Source: Pseudomonas sp. MWU13-2105 (GTDB lineage: Bacteria > Pseudomonadota > Gammaproteobacteria > Pseudomonadales > Pseudomonadaceae). Taken from it: a DNA stretch of 64,000 nt. The translations under genes were made by a program, and so were the position numbers. The notes beneath the pieces were generated by a model. It did not search any database. It had not been told where the DNA came from and was given only the letters and a program-made list of their open reading frames with translations. Shown here piece after piece: positions 15,333 through 24,419 of this stretch. The stretch's first letter is position 1, and each line of letters begins with the position of its first letter. The stretch is taken from NCBI RefSeq assembly GCF_023242315.1, contig NZ_JALLIY010000002.1, forward strand, positions 62,001 through 126,000. The letters are read 5' to 3'.

Positions 15333-16516
15333 GTCGGGTCAATCTGGCGATCATCGGTGGTGGCCTGGTCGGTGCCAGCCTGGCGCTGGCCTTGCAGGCC
15401 GGGGCCAAGGCCCGGGGCTGGAAGATTACCCTGATCGAACCGTTCGCCCCCGGCGACAGTTATCAGCCCAGCTACGACGCGCGTTCTTCGGCGCTGTCCT
15501 TCGGCGCCCGGCAGATCTATCAGCGCCTGGGTGTGTGGCAGTCGATCAGCCAGCGGGCCGAGCCGATCAAGCAGATTCATGTGTCCGACCGCGGACGTTT
15601 CTCCACGGCGCGCTTGTCCGCGATGGAGGAGGGCGTGCCGGCCCTGGGCTACGTGGTGGAGAACGCCTGGCTGGGGCAATGCCTGTGGCAGGCGCTGGAC
15701 CGGGACGTGATCAGTTGGCGATGCCCGGCCGAAGTCACCCACCTGCAACCGCTGGAAGACGGCTATCGACTGACCCTGGGTGATGAAACCCAGCTGGACT
15801 GCGACCTGGCGATACTCGCCGACGGTGGCCGCTCCGGGTTGCGCGAGCAACTGGGGATCGGGGTGCGCAAACGCTCCTATCACCAGAGTGCCCTGATCGC
15901 CAATATCACCACCAGTGAAGTCCACAACGGCATGGCTTTCGAGCGCTTTACCGACGAGGGGCCGATGGCCTTGCTGCCGTTGCCGGAGAATCGTTGTGCG
16001 CTGGTCTGGACCCGGCAGGGGATGGACGCCCAGCGCTTGGCCGAACTGGACGAGCGCAGTTTCCTCGCGGAGTTGCAGGGGGTGTTCGGTTATCGCCTGG
16101 GCACCTTGCGCCAGGTCGGTGCGCGGCACCTGTACCCGCTGAGCCTTGTGGAAGCCGAAGAGCAGGTGCGGGCGCATCTGGTGGTACTGGGTAACGCCGC
16201 CCACAGCCTGCATCCGATTGCCGGGCAGGGTTTCAACCTGTCCCTGCGCGATGCCCAGGCCCTGGCCGAGGCCTTGCTGGCGAGCACCGCGGCGCTGGGC
16301 GACCTGGCGACCTTGCAGGCTTACCAGGCGCGTCAGCGCCTGGACCAACAGCTTACAGTGGGTTTCTCCGACCAGGTCACCCGCCTGTTCGGCAACGCCC
16401 AGCCGCTGGTGGCCCTGGGGCGCAATATCGGCCTGCTGGGCCTCGACCTGCTGCCGCCGGCCAAACGCTGGTTCGCCCGGCAAGCGATGGGCCTGGGTAC
16501 CCGTTCCGATGTCTAG
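15329..16516 (+). CDS. ubiH: 2-octaprenyl-6-methoxyphenol hydroxylase UbiH
   Basis: The protein is 395 residues. FAD-binding GGGLVGASLALAL is at about 8-20, the DG motif is LAILADGGRSGLREQLG, and the second FAD motif is GNAAHSLHPIAGQGFNLSLRDA near 290-311. This is the UbiH/COQ6 flavin monooxygenase layout for ring hydroxylation of ubiquinone precursors at the membrane. The order after pepP is the conserved one for ubiH. A short REP lies between it and the next homologous hydroxylase. Confidence 0.93.
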   Translation: MSRVNLAIIGGGLVGASLALALQAGAKARGWKITLIEPFAPGDSYQPSYDARSSALSFGARQIYQRLGVWQSISQRAEPIKQIHVSDRGRFSTARLSAMEEGVPALGYVVENAWLGQCLWQALDRDVISWRCPAEVTHLQPLEDGYRLTLGDETQLDCDLAILADGGRSGLREQLGIGVRKRSYHQSALIANITTSEVHNGMAFERFTDEGPMALLPLPENRCALVWTRQGMDAQRLAELDERSFLAELQGVFGYRLGTLRQVGARHLYPLSLVEAEEQVRAHLVVLGNAAHSLHPIAGQGFNLSLRDAQALAEALLASTAALGDLATLQAYQARQRLDQQLTVGFSDQVTRLFGNAQPLVALGRNIGLLGLDLLPPAKRWFARQAMGLGTRSDV

Positions 16517-16540
16517 GGCCTGTATCGACATCCCAAACCC

Positions 16541-16568
16541 TGCGGGAGCCGGCAAGCCGGCTCCCGCA
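16541..16568. repeat. Single REP palindrome
   Basis: TGCGGGAGCCGG and CCGGCTCCCGCA are 12-base perfect inverted arms around CAAG. It sits in the 87-base gap between ubiH and its paralogue and may weaken read-through. Confidence 0.85.
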
Positions 16569-16603
16569 AGGGGCATGCTCACTCTTCATTACAGGCTTAA
16601 AGC

Positions 16604-17827
16604 ATGGAAATGCGCGCAGATGTGCTGATTGTCGGGGCCGGAATGGTCGGAAGCGCCCTGGCCCTGGCGTTGAAAGACAGCGGGCTGGAGATCCTCCTGC
16701 TCGATGGTAGCCCGCTGAGCGTCAAGCCGTTCGACCCGCAGGCGGCTTTCGAGCCGCGGGTCAGCGCCTTGTCCGCCGCCAGCCAGCGGATTCTCGAACG
16801 CCTCGGTGTGTGGGCCGGGATCAGCGCCAGGCGGGCCAGCCCGTACCGCGACATGCAGGTCTGGGATGGCAGCGGCACCGGGCAGATCCACTTCTCGGCG
16901 GCCAGCGTGCATGCCGAGGTGCTGGGGCATATCGTCGAGAACCGGGTGGTCCAGGATGCCCTGCTCGAGCGTCTGCATGACTGCGACATGGGCCTGCTGG
17001 CCAACGCACGTCTGGAGCAGATGCGCCGCTCCGGCGACGATTGGCTGCTGACCCTGGCCGATGGCCGCAAGCTGCGCGCGCCGCTGGTGATCGCGGCGGA
17101 CGGCGCCAACTCGGCGGTCCGTCGTTTGGCCGGTTGCGCCACCCGCGAATGGGACTATCTGCACCACGCCATCGTCACCAGTGTGCGCAGCTCGCGACCG
17201 CACCAGATGACCGCCTGGCAGCGCTTTACCGATGACGGCCCGTTGGCCTTTTTGCCGCTGGAGCGCGATGGCCAGCAGGACTGGTGCTCGATCGTCTGGT
17301 CGACCACACCGGAGCAGGCGCAGCGCCTTATGCTGCTGGAAGAGGAAGACTTCTGCCGGGAACTGGAGCGGGCCTTCGAAGGGCGGCTGGGCACGGTGCT
17401 TTCGGCTGATGCGCGGCTCTGCGTGCCGCTGCGCCAGCGCCATGCCAAGCGTTATGTGGCCGAAGGCCTGGCGCTGATCGGCGATGCGGCGCACACCATT
17501 CACCCATTGGCCGGCCAGGGCGTGAACCTGGGCTTCCTCGATGCGGCGGTGTTGGCTGAAGTGCTGTTGCATGCGTGCGAGCGCGGCGAGCGGCTGGCGG
17601 ATGTGCGCGTGCTCAGCCGTTTCGAACGGCGGCGCATGCCCCACAACCTGGGGTTGATGGCGGCGATGGAAGGCTTCGAGCGGCTGTTCCAGGCCGACTC
17701 GCTGGCGCTGCGCTGGCTGCGTAACACCGGATTGAAGAGCGTCGAACAGATGCCCGAAGCCAAGGCGCTGTTCGTACGCCAGGCGCTGGGGCTGACGGGC
17801 GATCTGCCGGAACTGGCCAGGGCTTGA
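16604..17827 (+). CDS. UbiH/UbiF/COQ6-family FAD monooxygenase (UbiI-like)
   Basis: The protein is 407 residues and paralogous to the preceding gene. It has GAGMVGSALALALKDSG (7-24 region), VIAADGANSAVRRLAG and GDAAHTIHPLAGQGVNLGFLDA near residue 295. In this position other pseudomonads encode the C5-hydroxylase UbiI/VisC for ubiquinone. UbiF (C6) cannot be excluded by eye because the three hydroxylases are close relatives. ATG at 16604 follows directly on the leader with no strong ribosome site. Confidence 0.85.
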   Translation: MEMRADVLIVGAGMVGSALALALKDSGLEILLLDGSPLSVKPFDPQAAFEPRVSALSAASQRILERLGVWAGISARRASPYRDMQVWDGSGTGQIHFSAASVHAEVLGHIVENRVVQDALLERLHDCDMGLLANARLEQMRRSGDDWLLTLADGRKLRAPLVIAADGANSAVRRLAGCATREWDYLHHAIVTSVRSSRPHQMTAWQRFTDDGPLAFLPLERDGQQDWCSIVWSTTPEQAQRLMLLEEEDFCRELERAFEGRLGTVLSADARLCVPLRQRHAKRYVAEGLALIGDAAHTIHPLAGQGVNLGFLDAAVLAEVLLHACERGERLADVRVLSRFERRRMPHNLGLMAAMEGFERLFQADSLALRWLRNTGLKSVEQMPEAKALFVRQALGLTGDLPELARA

Positions 17828-17931
17828 TGGTTTTAGCGGGGCTTGCTCGCGATGAACGATTACACGGTCTCATGGGCAGACCCTTGTGCAACATCTGGTA
17901 ACTCCTCCGTCTACGGTTAGGTTTGAGAAGC

Positions 17932-17954
17932 GAAATGTGAGTCACTATCATTTC
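17932..17954. promoter_or_regulatory. Candidate metal-regulator operator upstream of the iron-binding protein gene
   Basis: GAAATG and CATTTC are perfect inverted 6-base arms separated by 11 bases, about 30 bases upstream of the ATG at 17985. The site partly resembles a Fur box (ATGATAGTGACTCACATTT on the other strand) but misses several consensus positions. The role of the downstream gene in ferric uptake makes a Fur operator plausible. Confidence 0.35.
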
Positions 17955-17984
17955 GCGCTCATTTCGTAATCGAGAGACCGCCCC

Positions 17985-18986
17985 ATGTTGGCACCCAAGC
18001 GTCTACTGACGGCCCTGGCCCTTTCCTTCATGGCCAGCACTGCCCACGCCGCCGACGAAGTGGTGGTCTACTCTTCGCGCATCGACGAACTGATCAAGCC
18101 GGTCTTTGACGCCTATACCGCGAAGACCGGGGTCAAGATCAAGTTCATCACCGACAAGGAAGCGCCGCTGATGCAGCGGATCAAGGCCGAAGGCGAAAAC
18201 GCCAGCGCCGACCTGCTGCTCACCGTCGATGCCGGCAACCTCTGGCAGGCGGAAAAAATGGGCATCCTGCAGCCCTTCACGTCCAGGCTGATCGATGCCA
18301 ATATTCCGCCGCAATACCGTTCGTCCGCCCATGCGTGGACCGGCCTGAGCCTGCGCGCGCGGACCCTGGCGTACTCCTCCGAACGGGTCAAGCCCGCCGA
18401 CCTGAGCAGCTACGAAGCCCTCGCCGACAAGCAGTGGGAAGGCCGTCTGTGCCTGCGCACGGCGAAGAAGGTCTACAACCAGTCGCTGACCGCCACCCTG
18501 ATAGAAGTCCATGGCGCCGAGAAGACCGAGCAGATCCTCAAGGGTTGGGTTGGTAACCTGTCCACCGATGTGTTCTCCGACGATATTGCCGTGTTGCAGG
18601 CGATCAATGCCGGGCAGTGCGACGTCGGGATCGTCAACACCTACTACTACGGTCGCCTGCACAAGCAGAACCCGAACCTGGCGGTCAAACTGTTCTGGCC
18701 GAACCAGGGCGATCGTGGCGTGCATGTGAATCTCTCGGGCATCGGCCTGACCAGGTACGCCCCCCATCCGGAAGCGGCCAAGGCCCTGGTGGAGTGGCTG
18801 ACCACCCCCGAGGCACAACGCATCTTCGCTGACGTGAACCAGGAGTTCCCGGCCAACCCGGCGGTGCCGCCGTCGGCGGAAGTGGCGAGCTGGGGCCGGT
18901 TCGTTCCCGATACCTTGCCGGTGGAAATTGCCGGCAAGCGCCAGGCTGAAGCCATCCGCCTGATGGATCGCGCCGGCTGGAATTGA
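17985..18986 (+). CDS. Periplasmic Fe(III)-binding protein of an ABC importer (FbpA-like)
   Basis: The protein is 333 residues with a signal peptide ([15 protein letters not shown] ... TAHA). The start of the mature protein, [16 protein letters not shown], is typical of FbpA/HitA-type binding proteins. [16 protein letters not shown] near residue 210-225 carries the tandem tyrosines that coordinate ferric iron in the family. It should capture Fe3+ and hand it to the permease encoded next. No ATPase gene follows, so the energy subunit must be supplied elsewhere. Confidence 0.9.
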   Translation: MLAPKRLLTALALSFMASTAHAADEVVVYSSRIDELIKPVFDAYTAKTGVKIKFITDKEAPLMQRIKAEGENASADLLLTVDAGNLWQAEKMGILQPFTSRLIDANIPPQYRSSAHAWTGLSLRARTLAYSSERVKPADLSSYEALADKQWEGRLCLRTAKKVYNQSLTATLIEVHGAEKTEQILKGWVGNLSTDVFSDDIAVLQAINAGQCDVGIVNTYYYGRLHKQNPNLAVKLFWPNQGDRGVHVNLSGIGLTRYAPHPEAAKALVEWLTTPEAQRIFADVNQEFPANPAVPPSAEVASWGRFVPDTLPVEIAGKRQAEAIRLMDRAGWN

Positions 18987-19034
18987 GCAAGCTACAACTC
19001 CAGGCCAGATGCCATCCTGTGGTGAGCGGGCTGG

Positions 19035-19064
19035 TGTGGCGAGCGGGTTTGCCCGCTCACCACA
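19035..19064. repeat. Single REP palindrome
   Basis: TGTGGCGAGCGGG and CCCGCTCACCACA are inverted arms (one mismatch) around TTTG. It lies between the iron-binding protein gene and its permease and may lower permease expression relative to the binding protein. Confidence 0.75.
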
Positions 19065-19112
19065 AATGGTCAGCCCAACTGATCGCCGTATCCCTTTGCT
19101 CCGAGAACCACC

Positions 19113-20729
19113 TTGGCCCATCCCGCTCAACGCCGCTGGTACCTTCCGGTCTTTGCCGTCGCCGCCCTGGTCCTGCTGCCGCTGAGCGTGCTGCTGTTGT
19201 CCTGGCAGGCGATCGACCTGCAGATCTGGTCCCATCTCTGGGACACCCAGCTGCCACGCCTGCTGGGCAACACCCTGACCCTGGTGCTGGGCGTCGGCGT
19301 CGGCGTCACCTTGCTTGGCGTCAGTCTGGCCTGGCTCACCAGCCTTTGCGAATTCCCCGGTCGGCATTGGCTGGATTGGGCGCTGATGCTGCCGTTCGCC
19401 ATCCCTGCCTATGTGCTGGCGTTTGTCTTTGTCGGCCTGCTGGATTTCTCCGGTCCGGTGCAGAGCCTGTTGCGTGAGTGGTTCGGCAGCGGCCTGCGCC
19501 TGCCCCGGGTGCGATCCACCGGCGGGGTGATCCTGGTCCTGATGCTGGTTTTCTACCCCTACGTCTACCTGCTCGCGCGCGGCGCCTTCATGGCCCAGGG
19601 CAAGGGCCTGATGGAAGCCGCCCGGGTGCTCGGGCAATCGCCCTGGCAGGCGTTCTGGCGGGTGGCGTTGCCCATGGCACGTCCGGCCATCGGCGCCGGC
19701 GTGGCCCTGGCGTTGATGGAGACCCTGGCGGATTTCGGGGCCGTCGCGGTGTTCAACTTCGACACCTTCACCACCGCCATCTACAAGACCTGGTACGGCT
19801 TCTTCAGTCTCTCCAGCGCCGCGCAGTTGGCCAGCCTGCTGCTGCTGGCGGTGATGCTGGTGCTCTACGGCGAACGTCGCGCCCGTGGTGCCGTGCGCAG
19901 CGGCAATGAACGCCCACGGGCCCAGCCGCTTTATCACCTGCACGGCTTCAAGGCCCTGGCGGCCAGTGCCTGGTGCCTTCTGGTATTCGCCTGCGCCTTC
20001 GTCATCCCGCTGCTGCAATTGCTGGCCTGGTTCTGGCAGCGCGGTCGCTTCGATCTCGACGAGCGTTACTCCGGGCTGATCCTGCACACCTTGTACCTGG
20101 GCGTCCTGGCGGCCCTGATTACCGTCAGCGTGGGCCTGCTGCTGGCCTTTGCCCGGCGCCAGGCGCCGACCCGGGCCATTCGCGCCGGGGTCAGCCTGGC
20201 CAATCTCGGCTACGCACTACCGGGCTCGGTGCTGGCGGTGTCGATCATGCTTGCGTTCAGCTATCTGGACCGGGTCCTGGTGGTTCCGCTGTCGGGCTGG
20301 CTGGGCGGGGCGGGCAAGCCGTTGTTGCTGGGCAGCCTGTCGGCCTTGTTGCTGGCCTATCTGGTGCGGTTTATCGCCGTGGCCCATGGCCCGCTGGAAA
20401 ACAGCCTGGCCCGTATCCGACCTTCTTTGCCCGAGGCGGCGCGCAGCCTTGGGGTCAGTGGGCCACTACTATTTTGCAAAGTGTATCTGCCGTTGCTGCT
20501 GCCCGGGGCCTTGAGCGCGGCCTTGCTGGTGTTCGTCGATGTGCTCAAGGAAATGCCCGCTACCCTGCTGATGCGTCCGTTTGGCTGGGACACGCTGGCG
20601 GTGCGGATCTTCGAAATGACCAGCGAAGGGGAGTGGGCACGGGCCTCGCTGCCGGCTTTGACGCTGGTGTTGGTCGGGTTGTTGCCGGTGATCGGCTTGA
20701 TTCGTCGTTCGGCGCATCGCATCGGCTAG
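19113..20729 (+). CDS. Fe(III) ABC transporter permease (FbpB-like, fused double permease)
   Basis: The protein is 538 residues with about 12 membrane helices in two binding-protein-dependent permease halves. Each half has an EAA loop: EAARVLGQSPWQAFWRVALP near 170 and EAARSLGVSGPLLFCKVYLP near 445, both ending in the proline-rich segment that contacts the ATPase. The reading frame begins with TTG at 19113 (LAHPAQRRWYLPV); there is no ATG in a reasonable place, so a TTG start is likely. It forms the membrane channel for the binding protein encoded upstream. The gap to gcvT contains a promoter, so the unit ends here without its own ATPase. Confidence 0.9.
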   Translation: MAHPAQRRWYLPVFAVAALVLLPLSVLLLSWQAIDLQIWSHLWDTQLPRLLGNTLTLVLGVGVGVTLLGVSLAWLTSLCEFPGRHWLDWALMLPFAIPAYVLAFVFVGLLDFSGPVQSLLREWFGSGLRLPRVRSTGGVILVLMLVFYPYVYLLARGAFMAQGKGLMEAARVLGQSPWQAFWRVALPMARPAIGAGVALALMETLADFGAVAVFNFDTFTTAIYKTWYGFFSLSSAAQLASLLLLAVMLVLYGERRARGAVRSGNERPRAQPLYHLHGFKALAASAWCLLVFACAFVIPLLQLLAWFWQRGRFDLDERYSGLILHTLYLGVLAALITVSVGLLLAFARRQAPTRAIRAGVSLANLGYALPGSVLAVSIMLAFSYLDRVLVVPLSGWLGGAGKPLLLGSLSALLLAYLVRFIAVAHGPLENSLARIRPSLPEAARSLGVSGPLLFCKVYLPLLLPGALSAALLVFVDVLKEMPATLLMRPFGWDTLAVRIFEMTSEGEWARASLPALTLVLVGLLPVIGLIRRSAHRIG

Positions 20730-20749
20730 GTGTCATGGCTCCCCCTTGC

Positions 20750-20760
20750 GGCTACAATGC
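20750..20760 (+). promoter_or_regulatory. Putative -10 of the gcvT promoter
   Basis: TACAAT within GGCTACAATGCG resembles a sigma-70 -10 (TATAAT), about 130 bases before the gcvT start. The preceding -35 is weak. The leader that follows has several short inverted repeats but not the conserved blocks of a glycine riboswitch. Confidence 0.4.
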
Positions 20761-20884
20761 GCGGCATTCGGTGCGGTCCGTCTGACAGACCGGGTACGAA
20801 ACAGGACTCAAGGCCCCATCCATAAAGGGCTCAAGCCGGTTTCCTGCCTGTCCGCGCCTTCGCCACGCCCGGAAGGAGAAACCC

Positions 20885-21967
20885 ATGGGACAGCGTACGC
20901 CTCTCTATGACCTGCACCTCGCCCTCGGCGCGAAGATGGTCGATTTTGGCGGTTGGGATATGCCACTGCATTACGGCTCGCAAGTCGAGGAGCACCATCA
21001 GGTGCGACGGGACTGCGGCGTGTTCGATGTCTCGCACATGACCGTGATCGATATCAGTGGCAGCCAGGCCAAGGCCTGGTTGCGCCACCTGCTGGCCAAT
21101 GATGTCGAGCGCCTGGACGGTGCCGGTCGCGCCTTGTACAGCGCGATGCTCAACGAGCACGGTGGGGTGGTCGACGACATGATTGTCTATCGCACCGAGG
21201 CCGGTTACCGCCTGGTGGTCAATGCCGCCACCCGTGATCAGGACATGGCCTGGATGCAGGCCCGGCTCGCCGGTTACGACGTGCAACTGCACGAGCGTCC
21301 GGAGCTGGCGATGCTGGCGATCCAGGGGCCCCAGGCCCGGCACAAGATCGCCGAACTGGTGAGCCAGTCCCGCGGCCAACTGATCCAGCAACTCAAGCCC
21401 TTCGAAGGCCGCAGCGACGGTGACTGGTTTATCGCCCGCACCGGCTACACCGGGGAAGACGGCCTGGAAATCATCCTGCCGGCCGAGCAGGCGCCGGGTT
21501 TCTTCAACGATCTGGTGGGCGCGGGTATTTCGCCCATCGGCCTTGGCGCCCGTGACACCCTGCGCCTGGAAGCCGGCATGAACCTTTACGGCCAGGATAT
21601 TCACCAGGACGTTTCGCCGTTGGCGGCCAATATGGCCTGGACCGTTGCCTGGGAGCCGGCGAATCGCGATTTTATCGGGCGTAGCGCCCTGGAGGCGGAA
21701 AAAGCCGCCGGCGCCAAGCTCAAGCTGGTCGGACTGGTGCTGGAAGAGCGCGGCGTTCTGCGGGCTCACCAGGTGGTTCGGATCGCCGAGGTTGGCGAAG
21801 GAGAGATCACCAGTGGTAGTTTCTCTCCTACGCTTAGCAAGTCGATTGCGCTGGCGCGTGTTCCTGCCGCCACGGCTGATCGCGCCGAAGTTGAAATTCG
21901 TGGCAAATGGTACCCGGTTCGCGTGGTAAAGCCGACGTTCGTGCGTCATGGCAAAACCTTGATCTGA
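20885..21967 (+). CDS. gcvT: Aminomethyltransferase (glycine cleavage T-protein)
   Basis: The protein is 360 residues. It has the family start [27 protein letters not shown], the folate-site block [35 protein letters not shown], and the [17 protein letters not shown] [16 protein letters not shown]. It transfers the methylene group from aminomethyl-lipoyl GcvH to tetrahydrofolate. A ribosome site GGAAGGAG precedes the ATG. gcvH follows after 59 bases. No gcvP is present next to them. Confidence 0.95.
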   Translation: MGQRTPLYDLHLALGAKMVDFGGWDMPLHYGSQVEEHHQVRRDCGVFDVSHMTVIDISGSQAKAWLRHLLANDVERLDGAGRALYSAMLNEHGGVVDDMIVYRTEAGYRLVVNAATRDQDMAWMQARLAGYDVQLHERPELAMLAIQGPQARHKIAELVSQSRGQLIQQLKPFEGRSDGDWFIARTGYTGEDGLEIILPAEQAPGFFNDLVGAGISPIGLGARDTLRLEAGMNLYGQDIHQDVSPLAANMAWTVAWEPANRDFIGRSALEAEKAAGAKLKLVGLVLEERGVLRAHQVVRIAEVGEGEITSGSFSPTLSKSIALARVPAATADRAEVEIRGKWYPVRVVKPTFVRHGKTLI

Positions 21968-22026
21968 TTTTTCCGGCGGGCCCTCGATCGCTCCGCCACT
22001 GATACTTAAATTTGAGGACACTGAAT

Positions 22027-22410
22027 ATGAGCGATATCCCAGTTGATCTGCGTTTTGCCGAAAGCCACGAATGGGCCCGCCTGGAAGCTGACGGTACAGT
22101 TACCGTCGGCATCAGCGACCATGCCCAGGAAGCCTTGGGCGATGTGGTGTTCGTGGAGTTGACTGAAGTCGGTACCGAGTTCGCCGCTGGCGATGCGGCC
22201 GGTGTGGTCGAGTCGGTGAAGGCCGCTTCGGATATCTATTCGCCGGTGTCGGGCGAGGTGATCGCGGTCAACGAAGCGTTGTCCGGCGAGCCTGAGCTGC
22301 TGAACTCCGATCCGTACGGCGCGTGGATCTTCAAGCTCAAGCCGAGCAATGCGGCGGAGCTGGAGAAGTTGCTGGATGCGGCGGGTTACAAGAAGGCTAT
22401 CGGCGAGTAA
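22027..22410 (+). CDS. gcvH: Glycine cleavage system H protein
   Basis: The protein is 127 residues with the lipoyl-carrier fold. The lipoylated lysine is K65 in [15 protein letters not shown]. The N-terminal [23 protein letters not shown] is typical. The ATG at 22027 has TGAGGA upstream; a frame from 22012 would add five residues without a site. It carries the aminomethyl intermediate between GcvP, GcvT and the lipoamide dehydrogenase. A REP doublet and an oppositely oriented gene follow instead of gcvP. Confidence 0.95.
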   Translation: MSDIPVDLRFAESHEWARLEADGTVTVGISDHAQEALGDVVFVELTEVGTEFAAGDAAGVVESVKAASDIYSPVSGEVIAVNEALSGEPELLNSDPYGAWIFKLKPSNAAELEKLLDAAGYKKAIGE

Positions 22411-22460
22411 TCCACCAGCCTGGTTTTTGTGGGAGCACTCATTTTCTGAGTGCGCTCACT

Positions 22461-22605
22461 GGTGGCGAGTGGGCTTGTCGGAACGCCGCACCGCCACGCT
22501 CAGCTGCGAAGCAGTCGCAAAACCGACTAACTCGGCTTTGATCTACCGCGTTCGTTGGTTTTAGGGCCGCTTCGCGGCCCAGCGCGGGCAAGCCCGCTCG
22601 CCACA
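22461..22605. repeat. REP doublet, left arm diverged
   Basis: GGTGGCGAGTGGGCTTG at the left and CAAGCCCGCTCGCCACA at the right pair with mismatches. The inner GGGCCGCTTCGCGGCCC hairpin is perfect. The left arm has more differences than at 5875, suggesting an older copy. It lies between convergent gcvH and the aminotransferase gene. Confidence 0.8.
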
Positions 22606-22616
22606 GGACTGAGCAA

Positions 22617-22645
22617 GCCCTCTCTCCATCGCAGTGGAAGAGGGC
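22617..22645 (-). terminator. Stem-loop after the aminotransferase gene
   Basis: On the minus strand GCCCTCT and AGAGGGC enclose a loop that itself pairs TCCA with TGGA. It starts 10 bases after the stop of the aminotransferase gene. There is no T-run, so it may be a weak terminator or an mRNA 3' stabiliser. Confidence 0.5.
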
Positions 22646-22655
22646 GTTGCCGGTG

Positions 22656-23795
22656 TTACGGTTGCAGGACCGCCTTGACCGCGGCCACCGAACGCTCGAC
22701 ATCGGCCTTGGTCATGGCGTTGAACATCGGCAGCGACACGATCAGGCGCCCGACGCGCTCGGCGATCGGGAACATGCCTTCCTTGAAACCGCGCTCGCGG
22801 TACAGGCTCAGCAGGTGGATCGCCGGGTAGTGATAGCCGATGCCGATGCCGCGCTGCTTCATCTCTTCCATGAAGGTTGCCCGGGCCGGCTGGCCGTCCT
22901 GACGCTCCGGCAGTACCAGCTGGAACATATGCCAGTTGCTGTTGGTGAAATCCTTCACCGGTAGCTGCGCGCCGTATTTCTCTTCGAAATCACTGCCGAA
23001 GCATTCGAAATAATATTCGGCCAGCTCACGGCGGTGCGGGGTGATCTTGTCGATATGGGCAAACTGGCCCAGGCCGATGGCGGCGGCCACGTCGGTCATG
23101 TTGAACTTGCCGCCCAGCACGTCCACGTCGAGGCCGTCATGGCCGGTACGGGTCACGCCCTGCAGGCGATACTTCTCGGCCAGGCGGGCTTCTTCGGCGT
23201 TGTTCAATACCAGGCAGCCGCCTTCGGAGGATGTGATGTTCTTGTTCGCCTGGAAGCTGAACGACACCAGGTCACCGAGGGCACCGATCTTCTGGCCGTT
23301 CCATTCCGAACCCAGGGCCTGGGCGGCGTCTTCGACGATGCGCAGGTTGTGTTTCTTGGCGATGGCGTACAGGCGGTCCATGTCCACCGGCAGGCCGGAC
23401 AGGTAAACCGGGATGATCGCCTTGGTGCGTGGGGTGATGGCGGCCTCGACCTTATCCAGGTCGATATTGCGGGTCACCGGGTCGATATCGGCGAAAACCG
23501 GGGTCGCGCCGACTTCGATGATCACGTTGGCGGTCGCCACCCAGGAGATTGGCGTGGTGATCACTTCGTCGCCCGCGCCGATACCGGCGATGCGCAAGGC
23601 GATTTCCATGGTGCAGGTGCCGGAGTTGAAAGTGCGTACCGGACGCCCGCCGAAGTACTCCGACAGTTGCGCTTCAAAGGCCGCGACCTTCGGACCGCTG
23701 GTGATCCAGCCGGAACGCAGGACATCGCCGACGGCGGCAATGGTCGCTTCGTCGATGGTCGGTTTGGAAAAAGGCAGGAAAGGAAGTTCGCTCAT
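22656..23795 (-). CDS. DegT/DnrJ/EryC1/StrS-family sugar aminotransferase (ArnB-like)
   Basis: The protein is 379 residues, the length of E. coli ArnB. N-terminal LPFSKPTIDEATIAAV and SGWITSGPKVAAFE match the family. PLP residues are D156 in VEDAAQALGSE and Schiff-base lysine K185 in FQANKNITSSEGG. These enzymes transfer an amino group from glutamate to a keto-sugar nucleotide for LPS, capsule or antibiotic sugars. None of the other arn or O-antigen genes lies nearby, so the sugar is unknown and the ArnB function is only one option. It is a monocistronic unit bounded by a hairpin downstream. Confidence 0.85.
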   Translation of the reverse strand: MSELPFLPFSKPTIDEATIAAVGDVLRSGWITSGPKVAAFEAQLSEYFGGRPVRTFNSGTCTMEIALRIAGIGAGDEVITTPISWVATANVIIEVGATPVFADIDPVTRNIDLDKVEAAITPRTKAIIPVYLSGLPVDMDRLYAIAKKHNLRIVEDAAQALGSEWNGQKIGALGDLVSFSFQANKNITSSEGGCLVLNNAEEARLAEKYRLQGVTRTGHDGLDVDVLGGKFNMTDVAAAIGLGQFAHIDKITPHRRELAEYYFECFGSDFEEKYGAQLPVKDFTNSNWHMFQLVLPERQDGQPARATFMEEMKQRGIGIGYHYPAIHLLSLYRERGFKEGMFPIAERVGRLIVSLPMFNAMTKADVERSVAAVKAVLQP

Positions 23796-23984
23796 GGGGT
23801 CGTGACGTCCGCTGTGAAGGCCGGCAGTGCTCTACCGGCAGTGAAGAGTAGGCAGCAAGGCTGCAATGCTGCCGATGATACTGTTTTAAGGTGAAAATTC
23901 AGTGCTTTTTTTGCTGTCCGGACGCTGAACGAACACGCCGGGCCGCTGCCCGGGCGACGGCCGGCGGTTTCTGCCGGGCAACGC

Positions 23985-24010
23985 AAAACGCCGCGGTTAA
24001 GCGGCGTTTT
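23985..24010 (-). terminator. Intrinsic terminator of the DUF2388 gene
   Basis: AAAACGCCGC and GCGGCGTTTT form a perfect 10-base stem around a 6-base loop. It is 21 bases past the DUF2388 stop and reads AAAA...TTTT on both strands, so it can work in both directions. Confidence 0.85.
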
Positions 24011-24031
24011 GACTGGGGGGAAGCCTTTGGA

Positions 24032-24352
24032 TCAGTCTTCGGCGACAGTGTTCTTCGCCAGGATGGCGTTGGCCAGCTCCATGTCGGTGACCTTCAGGCC
24101 CGGGTTGTCGGCTCGCAGTTTCTGCATGGCGGCCTCCAGGTAAGGGCCACGGATGCCGCCATTGCTGGCGACGAAGCTGCTGGCATCGTCCTGGGCCGCG
24201 GCCACCAGCTTGTGGTCTTTCCTGAAGGTCAGGTAGGTGGAACCGGTGGTGGCGCCAGAGGAAAGGACGTTGCGCCAGAACTCGTCGGCCATCGCCGCGC
24301 CAACGGGAAGGGTAAACAAGGCCAATGCGACAACTGCTGTTTTAAGACGCAT
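24032..24352 (-). CDS. DUF2388 family secreted protein
   Basis: The protein is 106 residues. It has a signal peptide (MRLKTAVVALALF ... GAAMA, cut near 22), then the family core EFWRNVLSSGATTGSTYLTFRKDH and a C-terminal MELANAILA. This family occurs often in multiple copies in Pseudomonas, and its function is unknown. GGAG lies 8-11 bases before the ATG. A strong symmetrical terminator follows it. Confidence 0.85.
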   Translation of the reverse strand: MRLKTAVVALALFTLPVGAAMADEFWRNVLSSGATTGSTYLTFRKDHKLVAAAQDDASSFVASNGGIRGPYLEAAMQKLRADNPGLKVTDMELANAILAKNTVAED

Positions 24353-24419
24353 GAGGGTGACTCCGGTGTGGGTATTTGAAAGGTTTGATTGCCGTTGTCA
24401 TGCCGGAGTTCAATTGACT

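Noticed and set aside
20760..20884. Possible glycine riboswitch before gcvT
   Set aside because: The conserved aptamer cores are absent; only short unrelated inverted repeats are seen.
22656..23795. Start of an arn (lipid A aminoarabinose) operon
   Set aside because: Only the ArnB-like aminotransferase is present; arnC, arnA, arnD, arnT and others are absent on both sides.
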